The notes: generated by a model from the sequence alone, not told the origin. DNA of 64,000 bases from Hominisplanchenecus murintestinalis (GCA_004793585.1 SRZB01000013.1:19247-83246), one strand, 5' to 3'. Shown: positions 8,800 through 17,410, numbered from the stretch's first letter. Numbers and translations: made by a program.

Positions 8800-11436
8800 T
8801 TATCCTATTCTAAATGGTCTAAACCAGCCTTTTATCTCAAGATTATCTGCAAAGAAAGCCCTTCCACTCTTCATAGATGCCGAACCATATGATGTATTTG
8901 ACAAAAGGTTATTCTTTTCATCTCCATTTAATCCAAAGCCGATTCGATATTGAAAATCCTGCATAGGAATCCCACTGTTTTTAAGTCTATTGAAGCTGTC
9001 ATAGATTACAATAAAATGATTTCTATGTTTATTTGCAACATCCCAATATTCCTTAAAAGCCTTTCCTTCTTCGCTTACTGTTCCATATTGAGGTGGTGGA
9101 AAACCAATATCTTTTAATGGATTGCAATTGTCCATCAGAATTATTCTTGGCTTATCCTTATATATGACTTTATACTTTTCAGTATATTCACATAAATCAG
9201 ACACTTGTTGAACTCTTTCATCATATACCAGTGTGTGATTATCTCCAATATAAACAATCTCGTACTCATTTAAAGAATATAATGTTGAAATAACTATATT
9301 TTCAATTAAATGTTTTTTGAAAGCATCGTCATGACCACATATCAGCAAATTATTCTCCGCTTTAGGTTTAAATTTTAGAGTTATCAAATTTGCCTCGTAA
9401 TTCATATACTGCCCTATAACAATGCTTTCTTCCATGATAATTTTCTCAAAATCAGCTTTACTGATTTCCGGTAAACGCTGTCCCTCAAAAATCTTATTCC
9501 GAATATTTATCCTATCTTTGCTGCATTTACTTTGAATATCCTGAATCTTTTTCTCTATTAAATCTGATTTCGCTTCTGGAACCGCAAATTTAATGTTTCC
9601 AGCTACACTACCCTGAGCGGTATTCATAATTGCAAATGGTATTTCAATTTCAGATGCTGCTTCATTATTTGTTGTAATACCACCCAATATATTCTTCGAA
9701 TCTTCTGCAGAACACTTAAGAGCAATTCTTCCCCCAAATTGCGGGGTAATGCTACTTATATCCAAATTCTTAAGGGACTGTGTTGACAGAACAATGTGAA
9801 TACCACACGCACGACCCTGTTTAGCCAACATTGTCATTTTCTCGACTGCTGAATCCTTGGTCGCACCCGCAAAAAGAACTTGAAACTCATCTATCACCAC
9901 AAGAATTCTCGGCATCATTTCCACAGGGTCAGATTTCCTAAACGCAACAATATCCTTGCTCTTATTCAGCTTAAATTTATTAAATCTATTCTCCTGTTCC
10001 TCGAGAAGATAATCCAAAACGGTTATGCCATACTCTGTGTCTGCCTCAACAGCTACCAAAGCTGCATTCGGCAATATTGGATCCGCATATCTGCTAAATT
10101 CGACGCCTGCCTTAAAATCCAGCAAATATATAATCAACTCCTCCGGACTGTAGTTCCAACTGGCACTCATAATCAAATTATGAAGGAGATTTGATTTCCC
10201 GGAACCTGTAGTTCCACCAATAAGATAATGTGGTGTTCTATCATCTATCTCCATCATAACTTCTCCACTCCCAGAAGTTGTATAGCCAATTGGGAAAGCT
10301 AACCCATCCTCAGAATTCTTATTTGCCCCTCTGGTCTCATCTAGCATTTCCTCAAATGAAAACATAGTATTATTAGATTTAGAAACAGCTGCGTCTAATT
10401 CTAATAACAAATGATTCAACGACTCATCATTTGGAAATTTTTCCCCCATATTAGTTATCGCAAGATTTTTTAAATCAAATACTTCCGGGTCAGAGTTCAT
10501 CAAACGATGCAATCTCACACTGCCATCTATGCAACGCCTTAATTCAAGCTCCGTGGATTTCATCCGGCTATCTTCAGCATCAAGTAATAACTCATTAAAT
10601 GAAAACAAAACAAGAAAGCCACATTCTTCACTATGCATAACTAATTTTCTAAACATTTCAAAACATTCAGCATCCATTCCCTCCGGAACACTGGTAAATA
10701 CAAACACCTTGTACGGCAGCACCTTCTTATAGTTATGCTGTGAATACATTCTCCTGTTATATGCATCCCAATTTGCTGTATCTGTCGCAAGATCAAAAGC
10801 TCCAGAATACAAGCTTTGCATATAATCCATAACCCCTTTTAGGGCATCTTTTAACTCGTTTGATGTTGTCATGACTTTCTTCTGAGGAAACAAAGACTCA
10901 TTAGAAAAAAGACTATTAAAATTCCAAAGCGACTTACCTAATCCAAAAGGATCGAATATATAATATTGCTGTCTATCTTTGGGTAATGCAAACACAAGTC
11001 GTAATATAACCTTGTGAAATAATACAACCTGATCATCTTCACAAATATACATTGGCTTCTCAAATGGGAATTTGAACATTCGAGGCACATATATATCTAA
11101 ATTTTCATACTGAACTCTATACTTGCCAAGGGCTATTCTTCTCGGAAAACGATAAGTGGCATTAATCGCATCTTCCGTTATGCTATTCAAAGATGGTTGC
11201 TTCTTTCTTACCCTCTGGCATAATGAATCCAGTTTCCTTTCATAATCCAAAACAGAAACGTTAAAATTTTCTATTATACGGTCTTTGCGTCGTTTATACT
11301 CTGGATACTCTGAAGACATAATATGACCATTATCCTTTTTGTAAGCAGCATCAAGATTTGCAAAATCCCTATCCCGTTTAGAGATTGCCTCATCTATACA
11401 CTGTATTAATCCATCAATTGTTTCTTGATTCTGCAT
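8800..11436 (-). CDS. FtsK/SpoIIIE (EssC-like) ATPase without membrane segments
   Basis: 878 residues. The middle domain is a true FtsK/HerA-type ATPase: Walker A GGTTGSGKSN at about 407-416, Walker B ILVVIDEF at about 511-518, and the ARGRACGIH/STQS region. It is flanked by two degenerate ATPase-like modules, one near residues 130-300 (FDPFGLGKSL) and one from about 690 (LLICGHDD), neither with an intact P-loop. A three-module plan is known from EssC/EccC ATPases of type VII secretion, but those carry an N-terminal membrane region that is absent here. A WXG100 gene lies two genes upstream, which supports a type VII-like relationship. It may pump DNA or protein within a soluble complex. Confidence 0.92.
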   Translation of the reverse strand: MQNQETIDGLIQCIDEAISKRDRDFANLDAAYKKDNGHIMSSEYPEYKRRKDRIIENFNVSVLDYERKLDSLCQRVRKKQPSLNSITEDAINATYRFPRRIALGKYRVQYENLDIYVPRMFKFPFEKPMYICEDDQVVLFHKVILRLVFALPKDRQQYYIFDPFGLGKSLWNFNSLFSNESLFPQKKVMTTSNELKDALKGVMDYMQSLYSGAFDLATDTANWDAYNRRMYSQHNYKKVLPYKVFVFTSVPEGMDAECFEMFRKLVMHSEECGFLVLFSFNELLLDAEDSRMKSTELELRRCIDGSVRLHRLMNSDPEVFDLKNLAITNMGEKFPNDESLNHLLLELDAAVSKSNNTMFSFEEMLDETRGANKNSEDGLAFPIGYTTSGSGEVMMEIDDRTPHYLIGGTTGSGKSNLLHNLIMSASWNYSPEELIIYLLDFKAGVEFSRYADPILPNAALVAVEADTEYGITVLDYLLEEQENRFNKFKLNKSKDIVAFRKSDPVEMMPRILVVIDEFQVLFAGATKDSAVEKMTMLAKQGRACGIHIVLSTQSLKNLDISSITPQFGGRIALKCSAEDSKNILGGITTNNEAASEIEIPFAIMNTAQGSVAGNIKFAVPEAKSDLIEKKIQDIQSKCSKDRINIRNKIFEGQRLPEISKADFEKIIMEESIVIGQYMNYEANLITLKFKPKAENNLLICGHDDAFKKHLIENIVISTLYSLNEYEIVYIGDNHTLVYDERVQQVSDLCEYTEKYKVIYKDKPRIILMDNCNPLKDIGFPPPQYGTVSEEGKAFKEYWDVANKHRNHFIVIYDSFNRLKNSGIPMQDFQYRIGFGLNGDEKNNLLSNTSYGSASMKSGRAFFADNLEIKGWFRPFRIG

Positions 11437-11456
11437 GATAAATTCTCCCTGTGATT

Positions 11457-11663
11457 CTAGTTAATCAGGCGTAGTTCCGCTGTTATAACTTTTATTTCAG
11501 TCATTTTGGCTTCTGCCATCTCATATTCATAATGAAGTTTTTGTTCCTCTTTTTCCAGTGGTTCAAAAATATCTGCCACAATTGCGGAACCAAAAGAATC
11601 CCGAACCTGATCACTGAATTCTTCATTTACTTGCCTGACGTTATTAATGGTATCTTCAAACAT
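11457..11663 (-). CDS. Small helical acidic protein, 68 aa
   Basis: A small gene between the nuclease-like protein and the FtsK-like ATPase, overlapping the upstream stop by 8 bases. The sequence is helical and acidic, with a likely coiled coil between residues 5 and 62. By size and position it may be a second WXG100-like or chaperone-like partner for the ATPase, but it lacks a clear WxG motif. Function is unknown. Confidence 0.7.
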   Translation of the reverse strand: MFEDTINNVRQVNEEFSDQVRDSFGSAIVADIFEPLEKEEQKLHYEYEMAEAKMTEIKVITAELRLIN

Positions 11664-12897
11664 CCTGCTTCACCTTTGACCTTACAAAATCAATGCAATC
11701 TCTGTCGAGATCATCTTTATATGGCAACATACCTAGCATAGGAGAACCGGCATTCCTTACCTTTTCCCTCACATTAGCCTCTCTATCAAGCGAAAGATTT
11801 TTTATATCTCTTGTACAGACAGTACAAGAAACATCACACATCTTATGACCTTGAGCCTGTTTCTCCAAATGTGAAATTTGACTATATATATAGTTTTTAT
11901 GACCAGCTTTTACCTCTATTCCAAGAGTTCCGCCTTCTCTCGCACCCATACCCTCGCCTTTTCCCAGAATCAAAGGTTGTTTAAGACCATGGAGAATCAT
12001 ATCCACTTTCGTATAAGAACCATCAGATAAATTTTCTCTATGCTGTGTCTCTATACTAGTCCCCATAGGAAGAAATGTCCTAATTACCAACTCCTCGCAT
12101 AGTCTTCCAACTATGTTCTTTTTGATTTGCACAATTGTATTGCTTTCCATTCCTGGAATTATTATATTTGCACTATGTCTGTCCACTGTTACCCGGAAAT
12201 TCGTATCTGTCGTATATAAATATTCCAGAATTCCGTTTGTTACGTTCTTGCTTACATTCAACCGGTCCCGGATATCATCTGGCTTCACAGGTTCGTTTTC
12301 TTTAGGTTTCCAATTGTCCCAAACTAATATATCTTTTTTAGCCTCCGGAGAAATACGAGACAAATACTTGCTCAAATCATCATATGCAAGTTGTAATCTG
12401 CCAGATCCTTTAAGAACAACTTCTTCAACCTTGGCTTTTGAATAACCAAATCGCATATTAAGTGTGTCACACATTTCCTGTGCGATATTTACACACTTCT
12501 GTGCCAACTCACATCTGTGCTCGATTCTTTGACGATGCTCCACTGCTTCATTATATTCTTGTATGGCACGTGCTAGCTCTGGAGCAATTGCCGCTACTTT
12601 CGCAGAAGCGGCAGCAATTGCTACAGGATTTCCTGAGGCTATTGCTGATGCTTCCGCTGCCGCTGCTTGAGCCATTCTGGCTTCAACTTCTAATTTTTTA
12701 GCGAGCTTAGCTGCTTCAACAGTTTTACATACATTTAAGATATTATTGCTCATGCTTAGCTCATTCTGTGCATCATTTAATACTTGACTTGCTGTATGCT
12801 GCCCTTCATCACACTGAGCAAATGTCTCACTCTTAATCTGCACTAAATTCTTTATTGTTTCTGCAATTGTATTCAAGTTCTTAACATCGGCTTGCAT
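11656..12897 (-). CDS. PD-(D/E)xK nuclease-like protein with alanine-rich helical N-terminus
   Basis: I chose the ATG at 12897 (413 aa) because GGAGGG lies 6 bases upstream; an earlier in-frame ATG at 12930 has no such site. Residues about 1-165 form a long helical region with an alanine-rich core, as in toxins and effectors whose N-termini pair with WXG100 proteins. The C-terminal third shows a PD-(D/E)xK-like core: a Glu-rich helix (GRLCEELVIRTF), then Asp 299 (VDMIL), then Glu 328-x-Lys 330 (IEVKAG), with a downstream Gln-containing helix. It could cut DNA, or be an inactive member of that fold. The WXG100 gene lies just upstream. Confidence 0.75.
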   Translation of the reverse strand: MQADVKNLNTIAETIKNLVQIKSETFAQCDEGQHTASQVLNDAQNELSMSNNILNVCKTVEAAKLAKKLEVEARMAQAAAAEASAIASGNPVAIAAASAKVAAIAPELARAIQEYNEAVEHRQRIEHRCELAQKCVNIAQEMCDTLNMRFGYSKAKVEEVVLKGSGRLQLAYDDLSKYLSRISPEAKKDILVWDNWKPKENEPVKPDDIRDRLNVSKNVTNGILEYLYTTDTNFRVTVDRHSANIIIPGMESNTIVQIKKNIVGRLCEELVIRTFLPMGTSIETQHRENLSDGSYTKVDMILHGLKQPLILGKGEGMGAREGGTLGIEVKAGHKNYIYSQISHLEKQAQGHKMCDVSCTVCTRDIKNLSLDREANVREKVRNAGSPMLGMLPYKDDLDRDCIDFVRSKVKQDV

Positions 12898-12926
12898 TCT
12901 TATCCCTCCAATTGCAGAAGCGCATT

Positions 12927-13196
12927 TCATCTGCCAAGATATGTACTTAAGTCATCCGCCATTGTTCTTAAGTGTGGAATCTGCTGAGATGCATTCTCCT
13001 TAAAACTTGATAACGCTCCTAAAAGCTGCCTATAGTTCTCTTCAAATGATTGCCGCTGCTGATCTTGCCACGTTTCACCAAGAGTTTGAAATGCCGAGTT
13101 CAAGCGATCTGTCTCTTCTGAAATAGTATTAAGATAGCTTTCCAATGCATTTGAGAAATTCATAATATCTTCGGGATTACCAATTGCCATCGCCAT
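12927..13196 (-). CDS. WXG100-like small helical protein
   Basis: 89 residues, the usual length for the WXG100 family. The central turn reads ETWQDQQRQSF, so the classical W-x-G is W-x-D, a common variant. Helices on both sides carry spaced aromatic and Glu/Gln residues. WXG100 proteins form helical hairpin dimers and are normally substrates or partners of FtsK-type ATPases in type VII secretion. Here the ATPase is two genes downstream, with no membrane components in between. GGAGGG precedes the start. Confidence 0.85.
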   Translation of the reverse strand: MAMAIGNPEDIMNFSNALESYLNTISEETDRLNSAFQTLGETWQDQQRQSFEENYRQLLGALSSFKENASQQIPHLRTMADDLSTYLGR

Positions 13197-13213
13197 AAGT
13201 CATACCCTCCAAA

Positions 13214-13909
13214 TCAAATATACTCATCATCATCGTCGGTATCGCCCGCTGGATTGTTGTCAAACTTTGCTGATGCAGGTTTAGGAATGGCATTCGGGTT
13301 CTGGGAAGTGGCTCTTGTCGAAACAGACATTGTAAATTTCTGGAAACAACCAGAAATATCTTTTGCCCCCTCTGCCATAAACACGAGGCTTGGATCCCCT
13401 GTAAACTGCTCCAACATTTTCCTATCTACATCAGTTCCTATAGCAATTGCAAACCTTTGGCATTTTGCAGATCGTCCATCATTAATAAAATGATCAAGAG
13501 GAGACTTCCAAGAATCATTGGGCATGCCATCAGACACAAGTACTACTGCAGGACGGTAGATCTTTGAAGGTGTTGTTGCCTTATCATCAATCATATCTTT
13601 CGCCATAGTCAATGCTACACCCAGTGGAGTGGCTCCCCTTGCCTTAAACTTATTGATTCCCTGTTTCTGCAAATCAACTACCGAAGTGTAAGGTGTATGC
13701 AAATTAACCTCTTCCCCAAAAGTGATTATAGAAACATCTATAATAGTTTCTTTTACCTGCTCATCAACAAAAGTATCTACCATCGTTGTGACAGAATCAT
13801 ACAATTCATCAATCTTCTCACCATCCATACTGCCACTCACATCGAGCAAAAGGATTACAGGAAGTTTCTTTGCAGAAGGTGCTTTGTAATTATTAGGATT
13901 AAATGCCAT
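13214..13909 (-). CDS. vWA domain protein, TerY-like
   Basis: 231 residues with an intact MIDAS: LLLDVSGSMDG near residue 22, a threonine loop GATPLG, and VLVSDGMPND. The length and the opening MAFNPNNYKAPSAKKLPV resemble TerY-type vWA proteins of tellurite/stress gene clusters. TerY with PP2C and kinase forms the TerY-P triad, and both partners lie downstream. The tail is low-complexity and ends in a run of Asp/Glu. I chose ATG 13909 because AGGAGA lies 7 bases upstream. A GTG at 14011 would add 34 residues but has no ribosome site, although the frame stays open and protein-like as far as about 14060. Confidence 0.9.
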   Translation of the reverse strand: MAFNPNNYKAPSAKKLPVILLLDVSGSMDGEKIDELYDSVTTMVDTFVDEQVKETIIDVSIITFGEEVNLHTPYTSVVDLQKQGINKFKARGATPLGVALTMAKDMIDDKATTPSKIYRPAVVLVSDGMPNDSWKSPLDHFINDGRSAKCQRFAIAIGTDVDRKMLEQFTGDPSLVFMAEGAKDISGCFQKFTMSVSTRATSQNPNAIPKPASAKFDNNPAGDTDDDDEYI

Positions 13910-14335
13910 ATCTCTTCTCCTTTTTTTATTGCTTGGTTTTTGGTTTCCTTTATATATTTTTTCCAGAAAAACATGTGCGTCTGCATACTCACTCGCATTT
14001 TCTGGTATCACTCGGGTATTTCCAAATTTGATTACATCCCCAATCTTTATCCCATGACACAGGGTATTATTCCATCATACTACATGTCCCATCTTTCATA
14101 TGTATCCCAAATTGCAATAAATACTGCCAATCATATGTTCTCCTTGCGTCAACTTAAAACTCATACATCCTGTCACTATCCATTTTACTTTATGAACAGA
14201 ATGAAATCAACCTTTTTGTGCATTTTTACCAACTTTTCACCATTATGTGCAAACACTTTACACTAAATCAACAACACGCCTCAATCAATCTGTATGATTA
14301 TTTTTGTTGACACAGAAGAACGTAACCAAACAAAG
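13910..14335 (-). promoter_or_regulatory. Long leader before the vWA gene, with possible promoters
   Basis: About 426 bases separate the 36-residue peptide from the vWA gene. On the minus strand TTGATT (14205-14210), a 17-base gap and TAAAAT (14182-14187) form a plausible sigma-A promoter. A second candidate is TTGATT (14266-14271), 18 bases, CATAAT (14242-14247). A 12-codon open frame with an AAGGAGA site starts at 14134 and could be a leader peptide. No terminator is obvious, so the region may also be transcribed from the peptide's promoter. Confidence 0.35.
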
Positions 14336-14446
14336 TTACTTTGTCGTTTTCTTGCTACTATTTACAATCGTAAGACCAAGACTCACAACTGCAGATGCAA
14401 TAGTAACTACCTTACCTGCTATCTTAAGAACCGCATTAATATCCAT
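14336..14446 (-). CDS. 36-residue hydrophobic peptide at the head of the operon
   Basis: A short frame missed by length cut-offs. The start ATG at 14446 has GGAGGG 6 bases upstream and a perfect TATAAT 40 bases upstream. The peptide begins MDINAVLKIAGKVVTIASAV and ends SSKKTTK. Its middle is a single helix of Val, Ala, Ile, Leu and Ser flanked by lysines, so it could insert in or lie on the membrane. It is the first gene after the terminator behind the WYL genes, suggesting a co-regulated small component, leader or toxin-like peptide. No homologue is recognised. Confidence 0.55.
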   Translation of the reverse strand: MDINAVLKIAGKVVTIASAVVSLGLTIVNSSKKTTK

Positions 14447-14487
14447 TTTCTTTCCCTCCATAAGATTTGATGTTTTGTCGTGTTCTG

Positions 14488-14493
14488 ATTATA
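14488..14493 (-). promoter_or_regulatory. Promoter -10 box for the defence-like operon
   Basis: A perfect TATAAT on the minus strand. No good -35 hexamer is seen 16-18 bases upstream, so it may need an activator such as a WYL regulator. The expected transcript would start near 14480, giving a leader of about 35 bases before the 36-residue peptide. Confidence 0.45.
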
Positions 14494-14523
14494 TAGTACT
14501 ACATCGCCCTAACTATCTATGTA

Positions 14524-14567
14524 AAAAAACTATGCGAAAGAAATTTATTTCCTTCGCATAGTTTTTT
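14524..14567 (-). terminator. Rho-independent terminator after the WYL pair
   Basis: Two perfect 15-base arms (AAAAAACTATGCGAA and its complement) surround a 14-base loop directly at the stop codon of the second WYL gene. The A and T tracts on both sides would let it work in both directions. It separates the WYL regulators from the operon beyond. Confidence 0.85.
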
Positions 14568-15543
14568 ACATTTTATAATTGTTATATGCCGCCACAATCC
14601 GGTTATATATCTTCATTTGAATTCCTCTAGGCTCAAGCACTACAGCCCCACTTCCCAAGGACATAATATCACGGATCACTTCCGACTCATCAAACCTATA
14701 ATACTTCAATTCCAATCTATACTTCTCTTTAGAAGTATCGTAAACTGCCTGCCTGTCATAAAATGAAAACAGTCTAAAACACCTTTCTATAATATGTTGA
14801 ACCGGATCCACTTCTAAAATAATTTTTTTTGTATTTTCTTTCATAAAATCGGAGTACTCTTCTTCTATGTCTCTTTCAAAAGGTTCCCCTATTGTGATAT
14901 TTTCCAATGTATCTAAACTGATTTTTATAAATCTTTCCTCTTTCGGAACATAAGCACACACGCGAAAACTATCATTTACGAATGAATATTCAAGTTTTAC
15001 TGGCCATGCTTTTGAACCTGTATAATTATATTTACCCTTTTTCACATTATCATAACATAAAACACGTGATGTTCTAATCGCCTCAATTATGATTGATATT
15101 TTTTTTACTAAATTTCCCGATTTAACCCGTACATCCTGATTTCTAATTTTAATATCATCCAAAGACCACCCTGTTCCATCATTTGCAACCTTACTAATTC
15201 GATCTATTGTTTTTTTATTTATGAATCCCTCTGAATATGCAAATTCCGCAACAGCAAACAAAGCTTCCCGTTCTATTCTATTGAGCCTAATTGGAAATAC
15301 ATCCTCTAACACATATTGAAAAGATGTTTCATCATAAGTAAATATTGATCCCAATCCTTCCTCTTTTGAAAATATCGCATCATAAACAGATACATCCATT
15401 TCATTGGCATTAATCTCCATCATCCGCCTCTTAACGTCACTATCAGTAAAACTTTCCCTTCTGCACACATAATACGATATTAGTTCATAGTATTTATTTT
15501 CAGTTTCATCAAATAGTTTCATATTTAGCAATAGCCCTTTCAT
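14566..15543 (-). CDS. WYL-like domain protein B (divergent)
   Basis: 325 residues. The N-terminal half is helical. The C-terminal half follows a WYL-domain pattern with a basic strand (SKAWPVKLEYSFVNDSFRVC) and a later FRLFSFYDRQAVYD segment before a final RIVAAYNN helix. WYL domains sense ligands or nucleic acid ends and often control defence islands. No clear helix-turn-helix is visible in this partner. It overlaps the other WYL gene by 35 bases, so the two are probably co-translated and may form a heteromer. Confidence 0.72.
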   Translation of the reverse strand: MKGLLLNMKLFDETENKYYELISYYVCRRESFTDSDVKRRMMEINANEMDVSVYDAIFSKEEGLGSIFTYDETSFQYVLEDVFPIRLNRIEREALFAVAEFAYSEGFINKKTIDRISKVANDGTGWSLDDIKIRNQDVRVKSGNLVKKISIIIEAIRTSRVLCYDNVKKGKYNYTGSKAWPVKLEYSFVNDSFRVCAYVPKEERFIKISLDTLENITIGEPFERDIEEEYSDFMKENTKKIILEVDPVQHIIERCFRLFSFYDRQAVYDTSKEKYRLELKYYRFDESEVIRDIMSLGSGAVVLEPRGIQMKIYNRIVAAYNNYKM

Positions 15544-16789
15544 AATCCTCTAACAAATGCTTTTCTAATAATCCATCCTTACTAAAAACAACTTTTGCTC
15601 TCTCTCCGAAGCTTCTTATCCATGGTGTCATTTCTAATGAATCACTTACTTTAATAGTAAACAAATAAAGCCCATCTTGTAATTTCTTCAGTTTGCCTCT
15701 TTTACCTTCTCTTTTAACTCGTTCTAAAACGTACTGTTCCCTGTCCTCATCAATACGAAACTCAACTCTAACCTCCTCTGGTTCCTGTCCTACATTAGAT
15801 ATGCACCAGGCATTTTCTATAGATTCTGCTTCTTGCTGTGCTCTTTTAAGAATAGTTCCATTTACACTTCCCTTAATCTCTGCAGAAATTATTTTGTCTA
15901 TCCTTTTTGTTCTGATTCTCTCCTCCGTAACATTGTAATATAACAAATACTGTCTGCTATATGTACATTCGTGTATAATCTTTACTGGAATTACTGTATC
16001 TGTTCGTTCTTCTCCTCTATACAAATATCTAAGGAAAAGCATTTTATTTCCATGTATTGCCTCTAACGCAGAAAGAATCACTTCATTATCAAGCACATTA
16101 AACAAATGATTATGCTTATATTGAAAAGCATGTATCTCACCTATTTCAATATTTCTCTCCGCAAATAAATACAGCTTCAACTTCTTTTGCAAAAAGAAGA
16201 ACGGCATTTCTATCGGAACAACATTCTTCATAAACTCCAAAAGCCAATATAAGTTAACCAACTCATCAGTTTCAAAATCTGCCAGACAATCCTCAACAAC
16301 CCTATAAACAACATTTCTTCCCAATTTTTCAGAAACAACTAAACCTTTCTCAATCAACTCGTCCAGTTTCTTTCGAAGATTATCTTTCGTATATATAACC
16401 TCGTCATTCTCTTCTGGAATCACTTCCAGAATTTCCGACAATCCCATTTCAGACTCAGTATTAAGAATAGATAACACAAAAAAATATGTCATGAAATCAA
16501 GCATGGTAAAGGACTTATTTCTATACGTTTCAGCCAAAAAGTTTTCTGGAGTTTCAGTCATCATATAAGAACAGTAAAGCAAAACCTTCTTGCCCACTCT
16601 TTTCTTTTTTATAAATTTCTCTGGTAGGTATGAAGTAATTCTTCTTTGCTCATTATCATATTTTCTACCACTTATCCCCTTACTGATATAATCATCTCGG
16701 CTGAAACAACCGAAGATATAGATATCTCTTAATATATCTCGGATATTAGAATAATCCCTTATCAATAGTTTTGAATCACTTAAAGACAT
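15509..16789 (-). CDS. WYL-domain transcriptional regulator-like protein A
   Basis: 426 residues. An N-terminal winged-helix region (about 1-180) is followed by a WYL core around residues 240-300 (MLFLRYLYRGEE, then SRQYLLYYN in place of WYL, then RIDKI) and a WCX-type C-terminal extension (VRVEFRIDEDREQYV to the end). WYL proteins regulate neighbouring genes, commonly phage-defence loci. GGAGAGATAGT precedes the ATG. It is first in a two-gene operon ended by the terminator at 14.5 kb. Confidence 0.8.
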   Translation of the reverse strand: MSLSDSKLLIRDYSNIRDILRDIYIFGCFSRDDYISKGISGRKYDNEQRRITSYLPEKFIKKKRVGKKVLLYCSYMMTETPENFLAETYRNKSFTMLDFMTYFFVLSILNTESEMGLSEILEVIPEENDEVIYTKDNLRKKLDELIEKGLVVSEKLGRNVVYRVVEDCLADFETDELVNLYWLLEFMKNVVPIEMPFFFLQKKLKLYLFAERNIEIGEIHAFQYKHNHLFNVLDNEVILSALEAIHGNKMLFLRYLYRGEERTDTVIPVKIIHECTYSRQYLLYYNVTEERIRTKRIDKIISAEIKGSVNGTILKRAQQEAESIENAWCISNVGQEPEEVRVEFRIDEDREQYVLERVKREGKRGKLKKLQDGLYLFTIKVSDSLEMTPWIRSFGERAKVVFSKDGLLEKHLLEDYERAIAKYETI

Positions 16790-17194
16790 ACTATCTCTCC
16801 ATTTCTTTTACTATGATTGGTCATCCACCGCCTCAAGAGTTGTTGTTCTTTTAGCTATGTAATAACTATACCGCTGCCCCTCACCTTATCAGTTACAGAG
16901 ATACTGCTTGCTGTATCAGTGATCACATCGGCCTTTTTCAACTACATAATTTTTTCCAGCCCACACCACTTAAAAATAATATCATACAAGCAAGAATTCT
17001 TTAATTAAATAAAACCACTCAAAAAACAGCTCCCTTGTCAATTTTCTTGTCCTTACCAAAAGCTCCTCCTACACACTGCTCCTACAATCGCATCCTTGTC
17101 TCCAAATAATCCCATACCATCTCCTTTCCGACCACTATTTGGTCTAAAACCATCAACATATATCATATATGTTTAATACTTATCCAAAGCCCAC
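16790..17194. other. 405-base AT-rich spacer with possible gene remnants
   Basis: No convincing full gene. On the minus strand a 20-codon frame with an AAAGGAGATGG site starts at 17115 (MGLFGDKDAIVGAVC...) and stops at 17053; it resembles the opening of a small zinc-binding protein gene that has decayed. A TTGACA occurs near 17038-17043 but has no matching -10. The promoter of the WYL pair should lie here but is not clear. Confidence 0.35.
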
Positions 17195-17410
17195 TTATCC
17201 CTCTTCCTTTACAAACAGCTCATCCACCGTCCTTTGAAAAAACGCTGCAAGTCTCAAAGCTGTTGCAAGTGACAGATTGCAGTTATCACTTTCTGCAGTT
17301 ATAATTGTCCTCCTACTCACGTCTACCTTTCTTGCCAAGTCTTCCTGCCTAAGTCCCGATTGAATGCGGTACATCCGCACCATTGAATGATATTTTAAGT
17401 CCTGTGCCAT
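17195..17410 (-). CDS. XRE-family HTH regulator, 71 aa
   Basis: A compact Cro/C1-type repressor. The helix-turn-helix is LRQEDLARKVDVSRRTIITAE, followed by the dimerisation-type segment LSLATALRLAAFFQRTVDELF. I chose ATG 17410 because GGGGG lies 9 bases upstream; an earlier in-frame start at 17533 adds 41 residues that do not fit the family. Its target is unknown but probably its own promoter and neighbours. Confidence 0.85.
   Translation of the reverse strand: MAQDLKYHSMVRMYRIQSGLRQEDLARKVDVSRRTIITAESDNCNLSLATALRLAAFFQRTVDELFVKEEG

Noticed and set aside
13697..14266. Plus-strand 189-codon frame
   Set aside because: It lies opposite the vWA gene and its leader, has no ribosome site and a composition rich in Cys, His and Phe typical of antisense shadows.
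16817..17008. Plus-strand 63-codon frame in the spacer after the WYL pair
   Set aside because: No ribosome site and hydrophobic random-like content; the spacer carries only possible remnants.
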